Below are positions 11,255 to 21,294 of a stretch of DNA of 28,092 nucleotides, piece by piece; within the stretch, counting starts at the first letter, position 1, and every line of letters begins with the position of its first letter. The notes under the pieces are model-generated. The model had not been told where the DNA came from. It worked only from the letters and a program-made list of their open reading frames with translations, and searched no databases. Both the position numbers and the translations under genes were made by a program. The stretch comes from Jimgerdemannia flammicorona (lineage: Eukaryota > Mucoromycota > Endogonomycetes > Endogonales > Endogonaceae): the NCBI GenBank assembly GCA_003990745.1, contig RBNI01000662.1, positions 1-28,092 on the forward strand, written 5' to 3'.

Positions 11255-11571
11255 TTATGATTTTACAAAAAAAGTAGTATATCAAATTATCAGACCTATA
11301 ACATTATTTCCAATAGAAAAATTGTACTTTTATATATTTTAGATATATGTATATAGTAATTATATAACCTTTAAGATAGAGGTTTGAAGTTTTATAAAAA
11401 TTCTTAGTATGACTGTTCTTTAGATAAACTCTAGTAGTAGATAGTTATATTACTCAAAAAGATTATTCTTCAGTTAGTAGTAGGTAGCTGTATCACTCAA
11501 GAAGAAATGAAAGCCTCATATTAATGATCTGATAGTTTGATATACATACTACTTTTTTATAAACAATATAG
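11255..11571. mobile_element. MITE-like element, copy 1
   Basis: A unit of about 317 bp with terminal inverted repeats. The left end AAAAAAGTAGTATATCAAA and the right end (inverted) AAAAAAGTAGTATGTATATC match, and the match extends inward through ATCAAAYTATCAGA. It has no coding capacity. The interior shares blocks with copy 2, such as TTCTTTAGATRAACT and GTAGGTAGYTRTAT-like sequence. The superfamily is not determined, and a clear target-site duplication could not be defined. Confidence 0.6.
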
Positions 11572-11634
11572 AGTTCTAGAAAATACCAGATTGATTTCAT
11601 ATATGGCTCATCTGAAGATTTCTGCTAGATGCTC

Positions 11635-11953
11635 TGTTGTTTATAAAAAGTAGTATACTGAATTTTTAGGCCATTTAGTAATCTATAACATCATATCTAA
11701 TGGTAAAATTAAATAATTTTATTCAATATATGTACTTTTATATAATTTAGATATATACTTTGGTATATTTTTTTTTCTCAACAGTAATTACCATAGACTT
11801 CTAAAGATTCTCAGTATGGCTATTCTTTAGATGAACTTCAGTAGTAGGTAGTTATATTGCTCAAGGAGAAAAGGATATAACTATCCTTCAGATAGTCGAT
11901 ATATTACTAATGACCCAATAGTTTAAAATACTACTTTTCTTAAGCAATATAGG
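11635..11953. mobile_element. MITE-like element, copy 2
   Basis: Same family and orientation as copy 1, about 319 bp. Inverted ends AAAAGTAGTATACTGAA (left) and AAAAGTAGTATTTTAAA (right, inverted) continue inward through GGYCATTWGTAAT, giving ends of about 40 bp. Only 63 bases separate it from copy 1. It ends about 10 bases before the flanking repeat of the Penelope-like element. Confidence 0.6.
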
Positions 11954-11963
11954 AGAGAAAGAG

Positions 11964-12285
11964 GAAGGCCCAGCAGGAGCCAGGAGAGTGAACCCAGAGC
12001 TATAGTTAAAATGAATGGAAGATATATGAAAGAGTGTATATAAGGGAGATGAATAAAGAATATAACTGAAAATACATCAGCTATTTATTACTACATAAAA
12101 ATACAGTTCTTATATATAAAATATAAGATCCCAAAAGAGAAGATGTACTATAACTCAGAGTGAACTGAATTAGGAACCATATGCTAGAGATAAGTAAAGA
12201 TAAAGAAGGAGCTAATCTCAGTTGCAGGATAAAAATCACAAATAAATATAAATAAAACAAATCTAAATTGAGATTAAAAAACATC
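11964..12285 (-). repeat. PLE terminal direct repeat (downstream copy)
   Basis: It matches 15556-15886 in the same orientation, sharing GTGAACCCAGAGYTATAGT, AAAGAATATAACTGAAAAT, CAAAAGAGAAGATRTAC and AATCTCAGTTGCAG. The last bases (GATTAAAAAACATCC, 12271-12286) recur inverted at about 12440-12455, giving a small foldback just inside the element. Confidence 0.8.
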
Positions 12286-12659
12286 CACAGACTCTGGAGG
12301 GATGAGTGCAAGTAAGGGGTGAGGCCAAAATAGAGCAAGCTACAGCAAGTCTGAGTGAAGTGAGAGGCCAAAGGCAGCAGAGGAGAGCAAAGTGAGGCTG
12401 AGACTCTGGAGTGAGTATGAGACCCCAGAGGGGGGCAAGGATGTTTTTTAATCCTCTCTGGAAGAACCAGAGGTATCAGAAGGTGATGAAAATGCAAAAC
12501 AAGAGTAATGGATTAAGGAAGAAATAGAAGAAAGATATAATCTGGTAATTAGAGGACAATGAGAAAGAGATGAAAGTCTATGGTGTAAAAGAGAAGAGCA
12601 CAGGACAGTATCAGAGCATTGTGTAACTCAGTGAGCATAATCAAATAGTATGATAAGAA

Positions 12660-13715
12660 TCAGAAGTAGGAAGGAAGAGAGAGTATAGAGTGAGTAAGAG
12701 GGGAGAGAGAGAAGAGAGGGGGGGTAAAAAGGAGAGAGGAGGGAAGAGTAAACAATAGACTATTTGACAGAAGTAAGCAGATCATAAATAATAGAAATGG
12801 GGTAGATATAGCAATAGACCACAAAGTTGTCAAGAACCCAAACAGCTGACATCCAGTCAGAATGATGGGAGCAGCAGAGTATAAGATAACAAACCTCACC
12901 TTGAATATATTCAAGAAGAGTGTGATGAGGATAATTAGAATAGAAGTCAGAGAACTGTTGAGAATAGAGAAAATGAGAATAAATAATAGTTCAGAAGGGA
13001 GAAAGAGAAATAGAAAGGTCCAAAAAGAGAATACTGGTCATACTACACACCCAAGTAATAAATGATAGTAAGGGTAGATGCTATGGAATATACTAGGAAT
13101 ATCAATATCAGTAACAGCAAGGATAATAAAGTTATCAATGTATCAGTAAAAGAAGATATCTCCAGCCCTGAACATAATGAAAGGAGGTGAAGAAGGATTA
13201 CATATTGCATAAAGTTCATGGGCCAGGTCAATGTGATTGATAAAGATGAGAGCACAATTTGTTCCCATAGTAATACCAGAAGTCTAATGGAAGGAGCCAA
13301 GGACTAATTTGAAATAATTAGAGCCACAGATAAGGAGTATAAGCTCAATGATGGAAGTCAATGAAACTGGGAAATCCAAAAGAAAGATAATAGAACTGAG
13401 GAAGTGAAAACAATCATCAATCTTGTCAAAATAAATAGTAGTGTATAAAAGGAGGAGAAATCACTAGAGACCAAGTGGAAGAATTAGTGAATAGACATAA
13501 TGGTGGAATAAAGGAAGGCAAGCTCCTGAGTATCATGAAGAATAGTATACTCAGGCCCAAGACAGTGTTGAAGAAGAGCTATCCAGAAGAGGAAGAAGTG
13601 GGATAACCATCTTGAGATCTCAGTGGTAGGTAAACTAAAAGTAGCCATGATGAGACATCAAGCCAAAGTAGACTTATGAACTTTAGGAAGAGCATAAAAA
13701 ACCAGAAGATAAATG
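12660..13715 (-). pseudogene. Penelope-type reverse transcriptase, frameshifted
   Basis: Diagnostic PLE blocks occur in order. FYALPKVHKSTLA (about 13705-13662) is the LPKxHK motif, followed by TTEISRWLSHF and ILHDTQELAFLY. After a frame change comes SGITMGTNCALIFINH (13287-13240; usual G-x-x-MGTNCAP). Then F-Y-stop-YIDNFIILAV (13150-13115) is the catalytic box, with TGA where Arg is usual (RYIDD) and the second catalytic Asp changed to Asn. Further on, NIFKVRFVILYSAA resembles the thumb region. The PLE RT is related to telomerase RT and primes on nicked or exposed DNA ends. The mutations and frame change make this copy inactive. Confidence 0.7.
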
Positions 13716-14381
13716 TCCAGAGAGGACAAAGAGTCCTGGAAGAAGTTAAAAATGGGGTTCACAAATAGAGAGTCTGAAAGCAACCTAGTATAAGCTAGAG
13801 AAATCTGAAGGAGAGTAAGAACCTCATCCAATTTAAGGATGCTAGGCTTATAAGCTACAGCTCAAAGGAGGGCAGAGAGGCCATTAATGTAGAGTAACTT
13901 AGAAATAAGTACAAAACTCTGATTATTATTAGTAACTGTGAGCAAATATAAGGGTAATTACTTGACTGATTTAAGTACAGTATATACAATATGGTCTAAA
14001 ACCAAGTAAGAGTAAGTATATCGAGGAATGTACAGCAAGCAAGTCATATCAAGGAATATGCAGTATGAAGAGACATTGGGAGGGGGAACCTAATTACTGA
14101 GAACATAATAGTAAGAAGGTATCTTACTATAATCCTAGAAGATGGCAAGGTCAAGAGTATAAAAAAAAATATGTAAGATGAGCTGGATCAGTAAAGGAGA
14201 ACTGAGAGAGAGTTATAGAAAAAACAAAGCAAGAACCCAAGGATAAGGCAAAGACTTGAAGAAGAGAAAGGGAGTAGTTAGCTAAAGAAAAAAAAGAAGA
14301 TAGAAGAGCTCCAGAAGAAGAATAAATCTGAAAGTTCAGAACAAGCAACTGAGATAAAGAGAGGACAATATAAGGAACCAC

Positions 14382-15355
14382 TCAGGGTACACCAGAAGTA
14401 ACAATGGAATTCAAGAAGGGATGGGGATACCAGGAGAGAACTATGTCAGAGGGAAGTTTAAGAGCAGGAGGTCTTCCTCTTTCCTCTGATTTTTTTTGAA
14501 GACAGTGAGCCTGATGAGTGGGAGTACACCCCATTAGAGTACCAGACCTTATGGCCACAGGCTTTTGTGCAGCCCTTACATTCAGGGGCATGGGTGGAGG
14601 AGGCAGAGGAGAAGTTAGCAGAGAAGACAGAGGGAGAATAAGCAGTAGAGGGGGCCACAGTATGAGAGACACTACTATGGGGGCAGACTGACTTGGCTGG
14701 GTGCCAGTAGGCATGGCAGAGACAACTGGAGCAGACAGTATATGGTCAAGCCCCAATGAGATGAGAGCCAAGAGTGTAGCTATACTTGAGAGCAGGGAGA
14801 ATAGAGGGGGAGATCTTAGCAGGAGAGGAGGACCAAGAAGAAGTCAACAAAGTCTTATTCAGCTTGGCAGGAGCTTTGGTGGCAGCAGCAGCAGTGAAGA
14901 AACAAACCTTAGCATGAGCAGAAGTATAGACCTTAGCACAAATGGTCTTCTGAAACCTTGAGAGAGATGGAGGCAGGAGCAGTGGTGGTAGTGCAAGCAG
15001 CAGTAACAGTATGTGACAACTTCTGCTCATGAATATAAGTAATGAAAGAGATACTGACAAGAAGGAAATGATGGACAGCCTTGATATTAGCAGCAGTGGA
15101 GAGAATATCACAGACATCAAAGCTACAGAAAAGAACAGCATCTAGGAGATGAGAGGAGGCAAGGACTACAAAGGAGGCATAAGCATGATAGAAGAAAGTA
15201 GAGGCAGTAATAGTAGTGGTAGTAGCAGCATTAGCAGTGGCCAACTTGGCAGTAATAGAGGCAGTGCAAATCTCCTCAGAGAGGACTTGATGGTGGGTCT
15301 TAGTGAGGATAGAGTTATAGATGGCAGAGATAAGCCTTCTTGGTAGAGAGGACAA
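14382..15355 (-). pseudogene. Unrecognised upstream ORF remnants of the PLE
   Basis: Upstream of the RT on the coding strand there are overlapping open pieces in different frames (15355-14933, 15141-14746, 14771-14382, 14658-14458). The best-looking pieces are Ala/Thr/Ser-rich (for example TAKLATANAATTTTITAS and KVCFFTAAAATKAPAKLNK). One contains a small cysteine cluster, ECKGCTKACGH, in the 14658-14458 frame. I do not recognise a domain. The pieces could be an N-terminal extension of the PLE polyprotein or a separate ORF. The plus-strand open frames over the same region look like compositional shadows. Confidence 0.35.
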
Positions 15356-15555
15356 AGACTGATCAGAACTGAGAGAGAAGCAGATGCCTGAAGGAGTGAA
15401 GGTCCAGAGGAAAGAAGAGAACAGCAGATGAGATATATATCTTAAATGAGACTATATTGGAGATAAAAGCAGGGGAGGAAGAGGAGGTAGAACCCCATCC
15501 ATAACCTTGTCAACAGAGACAGAGGCTCTGAGAGCAGGCAGAACTGCAGAGGAGG

Positions 15556-15886
15556 AGGAAAGCTCAGTGGGAGCCAGGGAAGTGAACCCAGAGTTATAGT
15601 CAAAACAAATGGAAGACATATAGAAGAGTATATATAAGGGAAATAAATAAAGAATATAACTGAAAATGTATCAGCCATTTATTACTATATAAAAATACAG
15701 TCTTTATATACAAAATATGAGATTCCAAAAGAGAAGATATACCATAACTTAGGGCAAACTGAATTAAGAACCACATAACTACTAAAGATAAACAAAGATA
15801 TATAAAGGGAGAGCCAATCTCAGTTGCAGAATAAAAATCATAAATAAATACAAATAAAACAAATCCAAATTAAGATTAAAAAATAT
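15556..15886 (-). repeat. PLE terminal direct repeat (upstream copy)
   Basis: Direct-repeat partner of 11964-12285. It is followed immediately by the second SINE-like copy. Differences between the two copies are mostly transitions, with small indels around the AAGGAGCTAATCTC / AGGGAGAGCCAATCTC block. Confidence 0.8.
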
Positions 15887-15889
15887 TCT

Positions 15890-16409
15890 TGTCTTCTCTG
15901 ATTTCAGACATCTTGACTGCACTTAACTAAAACTAGGAGCTGACACAGCAATGTGATTGAGGTCTATAAGCTTGAGTAGTGGGGTATTGGGAGTCTCCTC
16001 CTATCTCATATATAAGTCTTTTACTCACCTTAACTGGGAGAACCAGGTCTTACCCACTGTGATGTACTTTGATGAGGGTTGATGAGGGTTTTTTCTTTAC
16101 CTGTCATTCTCTTTGAGATGATAGAGGCTATTCTATTTGACTTAGGTGTGGCCTTGTATATATTTTGGGGTCTTAGATATGTACTTTCAGTTATTAGCAT
16201 ATAGCTGAGTTCCCCCTGGTGATAAGAAGAGCATAGTATGCAGAATGAGATATAGGCCAACATAGGCCCTACTGTGTCTGATATAGTTGAGCTGCTAAAC
16301 AATAGCTAGCCTAGATTAATGAGGGAGCAGTGCTTAATAAGTGATGGGAGAGAGTTTTGGCCTATATAGTCTAGATTTCCTTCCAATAAAATCTGCAGAA
16401 CATTGAGTC

Positions 16410-16462
<53 letters not shown>
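15890..16462 (+). repeat. SINE-like short retroelement, copy 2, A49 tail
   Basis: Second copy of the family at 4855-5500. It shares ACATCTTGACT near the head, AGGAGCTGACACAGCAATG, the B-box-like ATTGAGGTC (about 15957), TCTTTGAGATGATAGAGG, and GAGAGTTTTGGCCTATATAG before the tail. It lacks the internal duplication of about 60 bp seen in copy 1. It ends in an uninterrupted run of 49 A (16414-16462), a retroposition-type tail. It sits directly after the PLE repeat. The open minus frame inside (16302-16030) is not considered a gene. Confidence 0.55.
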
Positions 16463-16464
<2 letters not shown>

Positions 16465-17350
16465 GAATATAGTTATAAAACAAATAGCAGGAAAACATCT
16501 CTCAGATTTCTTAACAAGAAAGTAAGTAGGGTCAGGCCCTGAACAGAGTAGCTTTGGGCTATCTAATATCTAACCTTGATAAGATCAAGATAGCTAGGGT
16601 CTGGTTCTCTCTACTCTGAACCACTCTCACCTCCTTCTTCTCACTAATAACAATACTCCCACCAAAGCCACAACTGGCCCCCTCATACAAATAATATATA
16701 TAATTGTGAAGTAAGAAATGAAACAGCATGTAAGCCTGAGAAATCTCTAATAATGAGTTACTCTACCCCATCTTAGCTGTCCAGTACTAATTTATATACT
16801 TAATAAATAGGTCTGCCATCTCACTCTCTCTGCCCAGCTCTGAGTCAGAAGTTACCATCTGGCTTGTAACACCAGTACCTCAAGTAGCACTACCATTATA
16901 CCTGGTCTTACCCCAAAGAGCCACTGGATACAACTCCAGTATCTCAAGTACTCCTAAAGCAGTAAAGTAGTTACTCTGCTGATCCTCTTACTAATCATCA
17001 TATAATCACCAGCTAATCTTCTGGTCTAATTATTACTGTCATCTTATATCACACTATCTGATATCTATTAATTATCAGTCACTATTGCACCATATATTGG
17101 AATCACCTCATCTGCCTTGGCCAATCATCAGCTATATCTTCCAAAATTCTCCAAACACCTTCTGAATTCACCTGATATATCTCTATGCCTTGAAGATATA
17201 GTGAGAGTTCTCCCAGTATGAAAGAAAGCCTAAGGGCCTGAACCACAGTCTTGCTAAAGTGCGCAGTGCCTGTGGTGATTCACTGAGAGAAGAGTATCAG
17301 AGGGCTCTCTTTATAACACATACATATACTCTTTACAAACATACACTGCT
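16463..17350. other. Unassigned repeat-derived sequence
   Basis: No gene was recognised. The stretch contains GGTCAGGCCCT (about 16540) and its inverted form near 17232, a sequence resembling a pol III B box. A run ending in CTTGTAACA near 16871, preceded by AATAAATAGG, looks like the 3' end of an LTR, but I could not find a partner copy. Frequent stops occur in all frames. Confidence 0.35.
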
Positions 17351-17351
17351 C

Positions 17352-17459
17352 CAGGGGGGTGGAATAGGATTGGGGGTGTCCTTGACCACCCCCACCCCAA
17401 TCCTATCCCATCCCAAGCCCCCCTGTTGTAGCTTTTTTTTTTTTAAAAAAAAAAAAAAG
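17352..17459. repeat. G/C-rich foldback followed by T12A14 palindrome
   Basis: The left arm CAGGGGGGTGGAATAGGATT and the right arm ending AATCCTATCCC...GCCCCCCTG are inverted copies with a few extra bases in the right arm, separated by a loop of about 8 bases. Immediately after lies a run of 12 T followed by 14 A, itself self-complementary. The left arm has several G runs and could also form a G-quadruplex. The compact G-rich foldback is unlike its AT-rich surroundings. Confidence 0.7.
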
Positions 17460-17664
17460 AATGAAGATATAGTATATATATGGCATCACTCACACATCAT
17501 CTACCCAAGAACAATCAGAGCAACATGGACAATTAAGCAAGTTTGCAGTTTATACAATGAGTTTATACCTCAAGTAACACTGGAGTTCATATCTATTATG
17601 ACAAATACAGAAGTTCATACCACAAGCAATACATCATACCTATTAAGTACTGACTAATGTACTG

Positions 17665-17905
17665 ACAATAATAATATTATTTTGTAAAAATATATTTTAT
17701 AAATAAAGTCAGGCTACTACTGGAGAAACCCTGAGTAGTGATGAATCTGAAGGGTGGTTTTGGTCTCTTGAAAAAGAGTTGATCTCTTATCTCCTTAATC
17801 TTAAAACCAAAAAAAAAAAAAAAAAAAAAAGGGCCTGACCCACATCCCCCAGTCTGCCAGAGCATACCAGTGAGTTGGATGCTCACTATAAAGTCAGCTG
17901 CACTA
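17665..17905 (-). repeat. tRNA-like SINE candidate
   Basis: Read on the minus strand, GGTAGTGCAGCTG fits a pol III A box, GTGAGCATCCAACTCAC forms a perfect 5-bp stem with a 7-base loop, and GTGGGTCAGGCCC resembles a B box. A run of more than 20 T follows directly, and the unit ends near a TTATTATT tract. It is not a normal tRNA: position 33 is not T and the T arm does not pair. A degenerate tRNA-derived SINE is the best guess. Confidence 0.3.
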
Positions 17906-18560
17906 CCAAAATAAAGACTCCTCTTCTTCTTGAATTATTACCAGTAGCTTCCAAAATCTGCACTATACTATCTGGTCTATGAAACAGTAGAAACCTTAAA
18001 TTTTTGAAAACTGTAGCCTTGAGATTAAAGTAACTTAATACTATTGAACTCTTCTTCTCTTACTGCTTCTAGTACACCCAACCTCAGGGCACTAATAGCC
18101 CCCTTTTCTCTGCACCATAGAGATCTAATTTCCACCCAGACCTCTTGACCATTATGGTTCAAGAGAAAGAAGTCCTTATATCCTCTTGGCTTATACTTAT
18201 TGCTTGTAAGCTTATGAACTGGTAAGCTTATAAGTATAAGTATTTCAGATATAGTAATCAAGTATATATAATATATATTCTTAAGCTTTGAAAATATTTG
18301 AAATTCTATATATTATACTATTTATACTACTTGTCATTCTTCCCTAGTATTCTCAGGTAGACACAATGACATCTTGCTCATCTTATCAGGACTGAAAATG
18401 ACAGAAATTATATTTGAATATGACAATCAGATATATATTCAGAAATTATATTTGGATATAGTATATCTATAAGTTCTGGGTCATACTTGTATAATATGAT
18501 ACCCAAGTGTTATATTTATTAGATATTTAGAAATTTAACTATATTTCAAGATTTGGGATT
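17906..18560. other. AT-rich stretch without recognised gene
   Basis: It contains an imperfect palindrome at about 18191-18241 (CTTATACTTA...TAAGCTTATAAGTATAAG). The short minus ORF at 18261-18025 has no recognisable features. Confidence 0.4.
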
Positions 18561-20126
18561 AACTATTGTTATTGGAATACTAGACTGATTGCTATACCTT
18601 TAAACACATATATTCATGAATTGTTTCAGAGTCTAAAACATCTCTTTTGGCTACTATAAGATCTTTACTATTTGAAAAAACTCTCTTAATTGGAGCACTT
18701 GTTACTGGAATAGCTAAGTAGTCATACATATGTCATTTTTGCTAGATTTGAGAAATCTTCACTATGGCTCTAATATTCTCAATTAATTAAATTAATTAGA
18801 GAAACTCAAATAATATTTTGAATTGACCTTATTTAAATATGAATTCCTAACTCACTTGCCACCAAGATAATGTATCAACTCCTACTTGAAATTTAACAGT
18901 TTTACTTTTTAAATAAATATCTACCTCCTTCTCAGGATTTGTCATCAGTTTTTATCTTTTGTTAAATATATATTCATATAGTGCAGCATCAACATCATTT
19001 CCTACTTTATGATTTTCAGAATTTGTTTGATTGATTGATCTAGATAGAGGAGCATATTTTTTATTATAAACTGTACAAAGTTTGTCTTTAGTCTCTTCAA
19101 TCCAAATATATTCCCAATCATGTGATAAATAATATTCTAGCTTAATCCTGGGATTGAGTATTGGTTTTCATTAAAAAATAAAATAAAATAAAATTTAAAA
19201 TATATTAGTAGTGGCCAATAAGTGAATTTTGAAATAGATTTATACTGTTTCTGATACCAAGCAAATTTAAAAATAGATTTACATTGTCTCTAATATCAAA
19301 ATATTTACTTATCAGTATTAATATAATAAATTAAAATATTTGTTATTAAATAATATGTCTTCAACTTAGTAATAGCTGCAGTTAGTGTCAGGTGAATAAT
19401 ATTCAGCTCTTCTATATATTTTTGAATTTCTTGATTATTATTCTCCAACATATCTATTAGAAAGTTATAAATAGAAATAGCAGAATAAATTATTGGATAT
19501 TTAAGCTAAGCTGCAAGATCTGTTGTTTAAAGCACTTTAGCATACTAATAATATCTTTTAGTATCTGCCAAGTATAGTCTTCTATAGTATATTTTTACAA
19601 ATCTTTATCAGCTATAACTGTTGAAATTAATAGCTATTAATAAATTAATTTATTAGATTATTTGAAGAAAAAACTGAAAAATAAAAAAATTAAATATAAT
19701 ATAATCAGCTTATCTCTGATAATTCTAAGACCTGTTCAACCATCAAATATGTTGAATTCTATTGAGTTTTAATGTCCAAAATAAGTTCTTTTGGATTGCA
19801 GACTCCAAAAGCTTTATATTATGCAGTAAATATCTCTCAATATTGTGGTAATCACCAGATCTTGATAATAATTAATTGGAGCTTTGAAATTATTTCTTCA
19901 GAACCATCTTCACTCACATCATCATTAGCTTTTAAATAGACCAAAAAGTCCTAAATAGCCAAATTAATAATATAAGCCAGGCAGTATATATATTGTATTG
20001 ACTGATAGTTGAGACCAGTATAATCAAACTCTGTCCTAATTGTTTAAAAAAACATAGTATTGATGGATATATTGTCTGTTATTATAGCTAATATCTAGAG
20101 TAGAAAACTAATAATTCAAATATAAG

Positions 20127-20470
20127 ATGACCTTTTTTGAAAACCTGATCATTTTTAAAAATCTGATCTTTTTTGAAGACCTGATCTTTTCAAAAACCTG
20201 ATCTTTTTTGAAAACCTGACCTTTTTTGAAAACTTAACCTTTTTTGAAAACCTGACCTTTTTCAAAAATCTGACCTTTTTTGAAAATCTGATCATTGATC
20301 TTTTTTGAAAACCTGATCTTTTTCAAAAACCTGACCTTTTTTGAAAACACAACCTTTTTCAAAAATCTAACCTTTTTCTAAAATCTGACCTTTTTTGAAA
20401 ATCTAACCTTTTTTGAAAATCTGATCTTTTTTGAAAACCCAATCTTTTTAAAATATGATCTTTTTGAAAG
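20127..20470. repeat. AT-rich minisatellite, unit about 17-18 bp
   Basis: Roughly 19 tandem, imperfect copies of a unit like CTGATCTTTTTTGAAAAC, with variants CTGACC, CTAACC and ending TTTTTGAAAA or TTTTTCAAAAA. It lies inside the hAT relic. Each unit pairs a T-tract with an A-tract around a G or C, so the array has strong dyad symmetry and may be curved DNA. No coding function is apparent. Confidence 0.85.
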
Positions 20471-20990
20471 GCTTGTTCTCTATATACATATCTTTGTCTG
20501 TATGTCAAAATCTTGAACACAGTTTATAAAGGCACCAGTAAGATTTTCACCCAAATGAGATTCTAACAGCTTGATAAAATCAATCAATATATAGTTGAGT
20601 TATCAATTTTGACAAATCTAGTATATATTAATTTCAAGAAATGTATATATATTGAGTGATATCTATATATCAATAGTGAAGGATATTTGACCAGATATAT
20701 TCTATTTTCAAATAAATAAATTGAAATAAGGTTAATTCAAAGCTATTCAACTTTGAAATATTTGAATTCATATTCAATATTAAAATATTAAATCTTATCT
20801 ATAGTGTAATTTTGATAGTATCATGTTTTCATTAAAAGGCTAGTCTAATTTCACTTTATATAGTTCTAGTAGAAGAAATAGTAATATCTAGTTTTAGAAG
20901 GTAAAAAAGATCTCTGAAATCTCAATAACTATAAAAGGCTAGCTATTATGGATAATCTAGTAAATAAGTTTGTCTTAAAATAACTTTACA
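20471..20990. other. AT-rich portion of hAT relic without recognisable domain
   Basis: This lies between the minisatellite and the BED-like end of the hAT relic. All frames are closed, and no motif or repeat was recognised. Confidence 0.4.
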
Positions 20991-21294
20991 GAGAATCTTG
21001 ACTATTTAGAGAAATATTAAGTAGCAATAAATTAATAATAAGAAAAGAAAAAAAAGCAGATAAGTTATATAAAAATCATACTTTTGAAAAAAAAAATAAC
21101 TCTATCACTCTTGTTTGACAACTCTTTGAAATGTGCCTACAAATTTATTGTTGAGCTACCAATAGTCTTATATAATATCTTATAGTGGTTATATTTGATT
21201 TAGATATCTTTATTTTTCTTATACTTCTTTGTGAACTCTTTCTAAATACTAGATCATTCTTGTACTTTTTCTTTTCCTTTCTCAGATAAGATTA

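Larger units (their letters stand above)
11964..15886 (-). mobile_element. Penelope-like retroelement (PLE) relic with terminal direct repeats
   Basis: A minus-strand RT of Penelope type lies between two direct repeats of about 320 bp (11964-12285 and about 15556-15886). Such terminal repeats (pLTRs) are common in PLEs and lack the TG...CA ends of true LTRs; the ends here also lack them. Internal order on the coding strand: unknown Ala/Thr-rich region (about 15355-14380), RT (about 13710-12660), then sequence without a recognised domain. No GIY-YIG endonuclease was found. CpG is almost absent and the frames are broken, so this is an old copy. Confidence 0.65.
18560..21270 (-). mobile_element. 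hAT DNA transposon relic
   Basis: A very AT-rich, CpG-free, stop-riddled minus-strand transposase relic. C-terminal dimerisation domain at 18727-18599: YLAIPVTSAPIKRVFS and AKRDVLDSETIHEYMCLK match the hAT consensus (Y-L-x-IP-x-TSAPxERVFS). Just upstream are EVDIYLKSK and LSWWQVS (about 18950-18850), the usual W-W block. Near 20000, CLAYIINLAI followed by DFLVYLKA, and ADNISINT near 20070, match the central CxAHxxNL region and a catalytic Asp block. Near 21200-21110, a BED-like N-terminal finger (HYKILYKTIGSSTINL) has Tyr where Cys is expected. Terminal inverted repeats were not identified. A minisatellite sits between the central and N-terminal parts. Confidence 0.7.

Noticed and set aside
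14701..15346. Plus-strand Ser/Gly/Arg-rich ORFs
   Set aside because: Shadow frames over the minus-strand PLE region, with repetitive AGCAG-type composition and no domain.
11964..15886. Classification as an LTR retrotransposon because of direct terminal repeats
   Set aside because: The repeats lack TG...CA ends, and the internal RT has Penelope-type LPKxHK and MGTNCA blocks.
17259..17657. 132-codon plus ORF
   Set aside because: It runs through the foldback and the poly-A tract (KKKKK run), has no recognisable motif, and its codon content follows local repeats.
17832..17905. Functional tRNA gene
   Set aside because: There is an anticodon-like hairpin, but no proper T arm, D arm or acceptor pairing, and a non-T residue before the anticodon.
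20127..20470. CRISPR array
   Set aside because: Units are contiguous with no unique spacers, in a eukaryotic transposon context.
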